The position numbers and the translations under genes were made by a program. A stretch of DNA of 6,516 bases, taken from contig CAMDJS010000115.1 in assembly GCA_945900685.1 (NCBI GenBank), positions 1-6,516 on the forward strand, in the 5' to 3' direction. A model generated the notes under the pieces. The model was not told the origin of the DNA and ran no database searches. It saw only the letters and a list, made by a program, of their open reading frames with translations. Origin of the DNA: Bordetella parapertussis (GTDB lineage Bacteria > Pseudomonadota > Gammaproteobacteria > Burkholderiales > Burkholderiaceae_C). Positions within the stretch are counted from its first letter, which is position 1. Every line of letters begins with the position of its first letter. This document shows, one piece after another, positions 6,345 to 6,516 of the stretch.

Positions 6345-6516
6345 CCGGCTGGCGCGCCCTGTTTTACAAAGAAGTGTTGCGCTTTTGGAAAGTCAGCGCG
6401 CAAACCATTGCAGCGCCTGTGCTGACGGCCTTGCTTTACATGTTGATCTTCGGCCATTTGCTCGAAGGCAAAGTCACGGTGTATGAGAGCGTCGGCTACA
6501 CCTCGTTTCTGGTGCC
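6341..6516 (+). CDS. ABC-2 type permease, YadH-like (partial, runs off window)
   Basis: Only the first 58 codons of this reading frame are present; it continues past the window end. Translation gives MTGWRALFYKEVLRFWKV, a stretch with a first transmembrane segment at about residues 20-38 (TIAAPVLTALLYMLIFG), then GHLLEGKV and, near the end, TSFLVP. The pattern of a basic KE-x-x-RF cytoplasmic start, a QT-x-x-x-PV helix entry, LYxxIFG, and a later FxVPG-like segment is what I recall for YadH and related ABC-2 permeases. It overlaps the upstream ATPase by four bases (ATGA), the usual arrangement of a paired exporter. Most of the protein is unseen, so the number of membrane helices cannot be checked. 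Confidence 0.88.
   Translation, partial: MTGWRALFYKEVLRFWKVSAQTIAAPVLTALLYMLIFGHLLEGKVTVYESVGYTSFLV

Overview
The window is a densely packed, single-strand (+) stretch of ordinary bacterial chromosome. It reads as a Gram-negative betaproteobacterium, most likely Burkholderiales and probably of the Comamonadaceae type. The basis is the order gltD - mlaF-mlaE-mlaD-mlaA-mlaC-mlaB - ABC ATPase - ABC-2 permease, moderately GC-rich coding sequence, and the lipoprotein and signal-peptide genes of an outer membrane. The taxonomic guess rests on remembered gene order and protein style, not on a search.

Layout. Positions 1-1467 hold gltD, the small subunit of NADPH glutamate synthase, complete from its first codon; gltB is presumably just upstream. 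A short gap (1468-1551) contains a good sigma70-like promoter (TTGACC, 16 nt, TAGAAT) that should drive the next block. Positions 1552-5377 hold a complete Mla (maintenance of outer-membrane lipid asymmetry) operon: ATPase MlaF, permease MlaE, periplasmic MCE protein MlaD, outer-membrane lipoprotein MlaA (VacJ), periplasmic carrier MlaC and STAS protein MlaB. Most junctions overlap by 1-4 bases; the exceptions are a 16-base gap before mlaD and a 30-base gap before mlaC. After a 61-base gap with a second TAGAAT box and a small inverted repeat, a second and unrelated ABC exporter begins: a YadG-like ATPase (5439-6344), overlapped by a YadH-like ABC-2 permease that runs off the window end.

How it works together. 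MlaA extracts mislocalised phospholipid from the outer leaflet of the outer membrane, MlaC carries it across the periplasm, and MlaFEDB in the inner membrane is the ATP-driven docking and transfer complex. All six parts are encoded contiguously here, whereas E. coli keeps mlaA elsewhere. The YadGH-like pair has no assigned substrate; its position next to mla suggests, but does not show, an envelope role. GltD belongs to nitrogen assimilation and appears functionally separate.

No RNA gene, mobile element, CRISPR array or prophage piece was found, and no non-coding stretch exceeds 300 bases. I do not see a previously undescribed system. The points worth a second look are start-site and promoter details, the mlaA placement, an acidic MlaA tail, and the adjoining ABC exporter.
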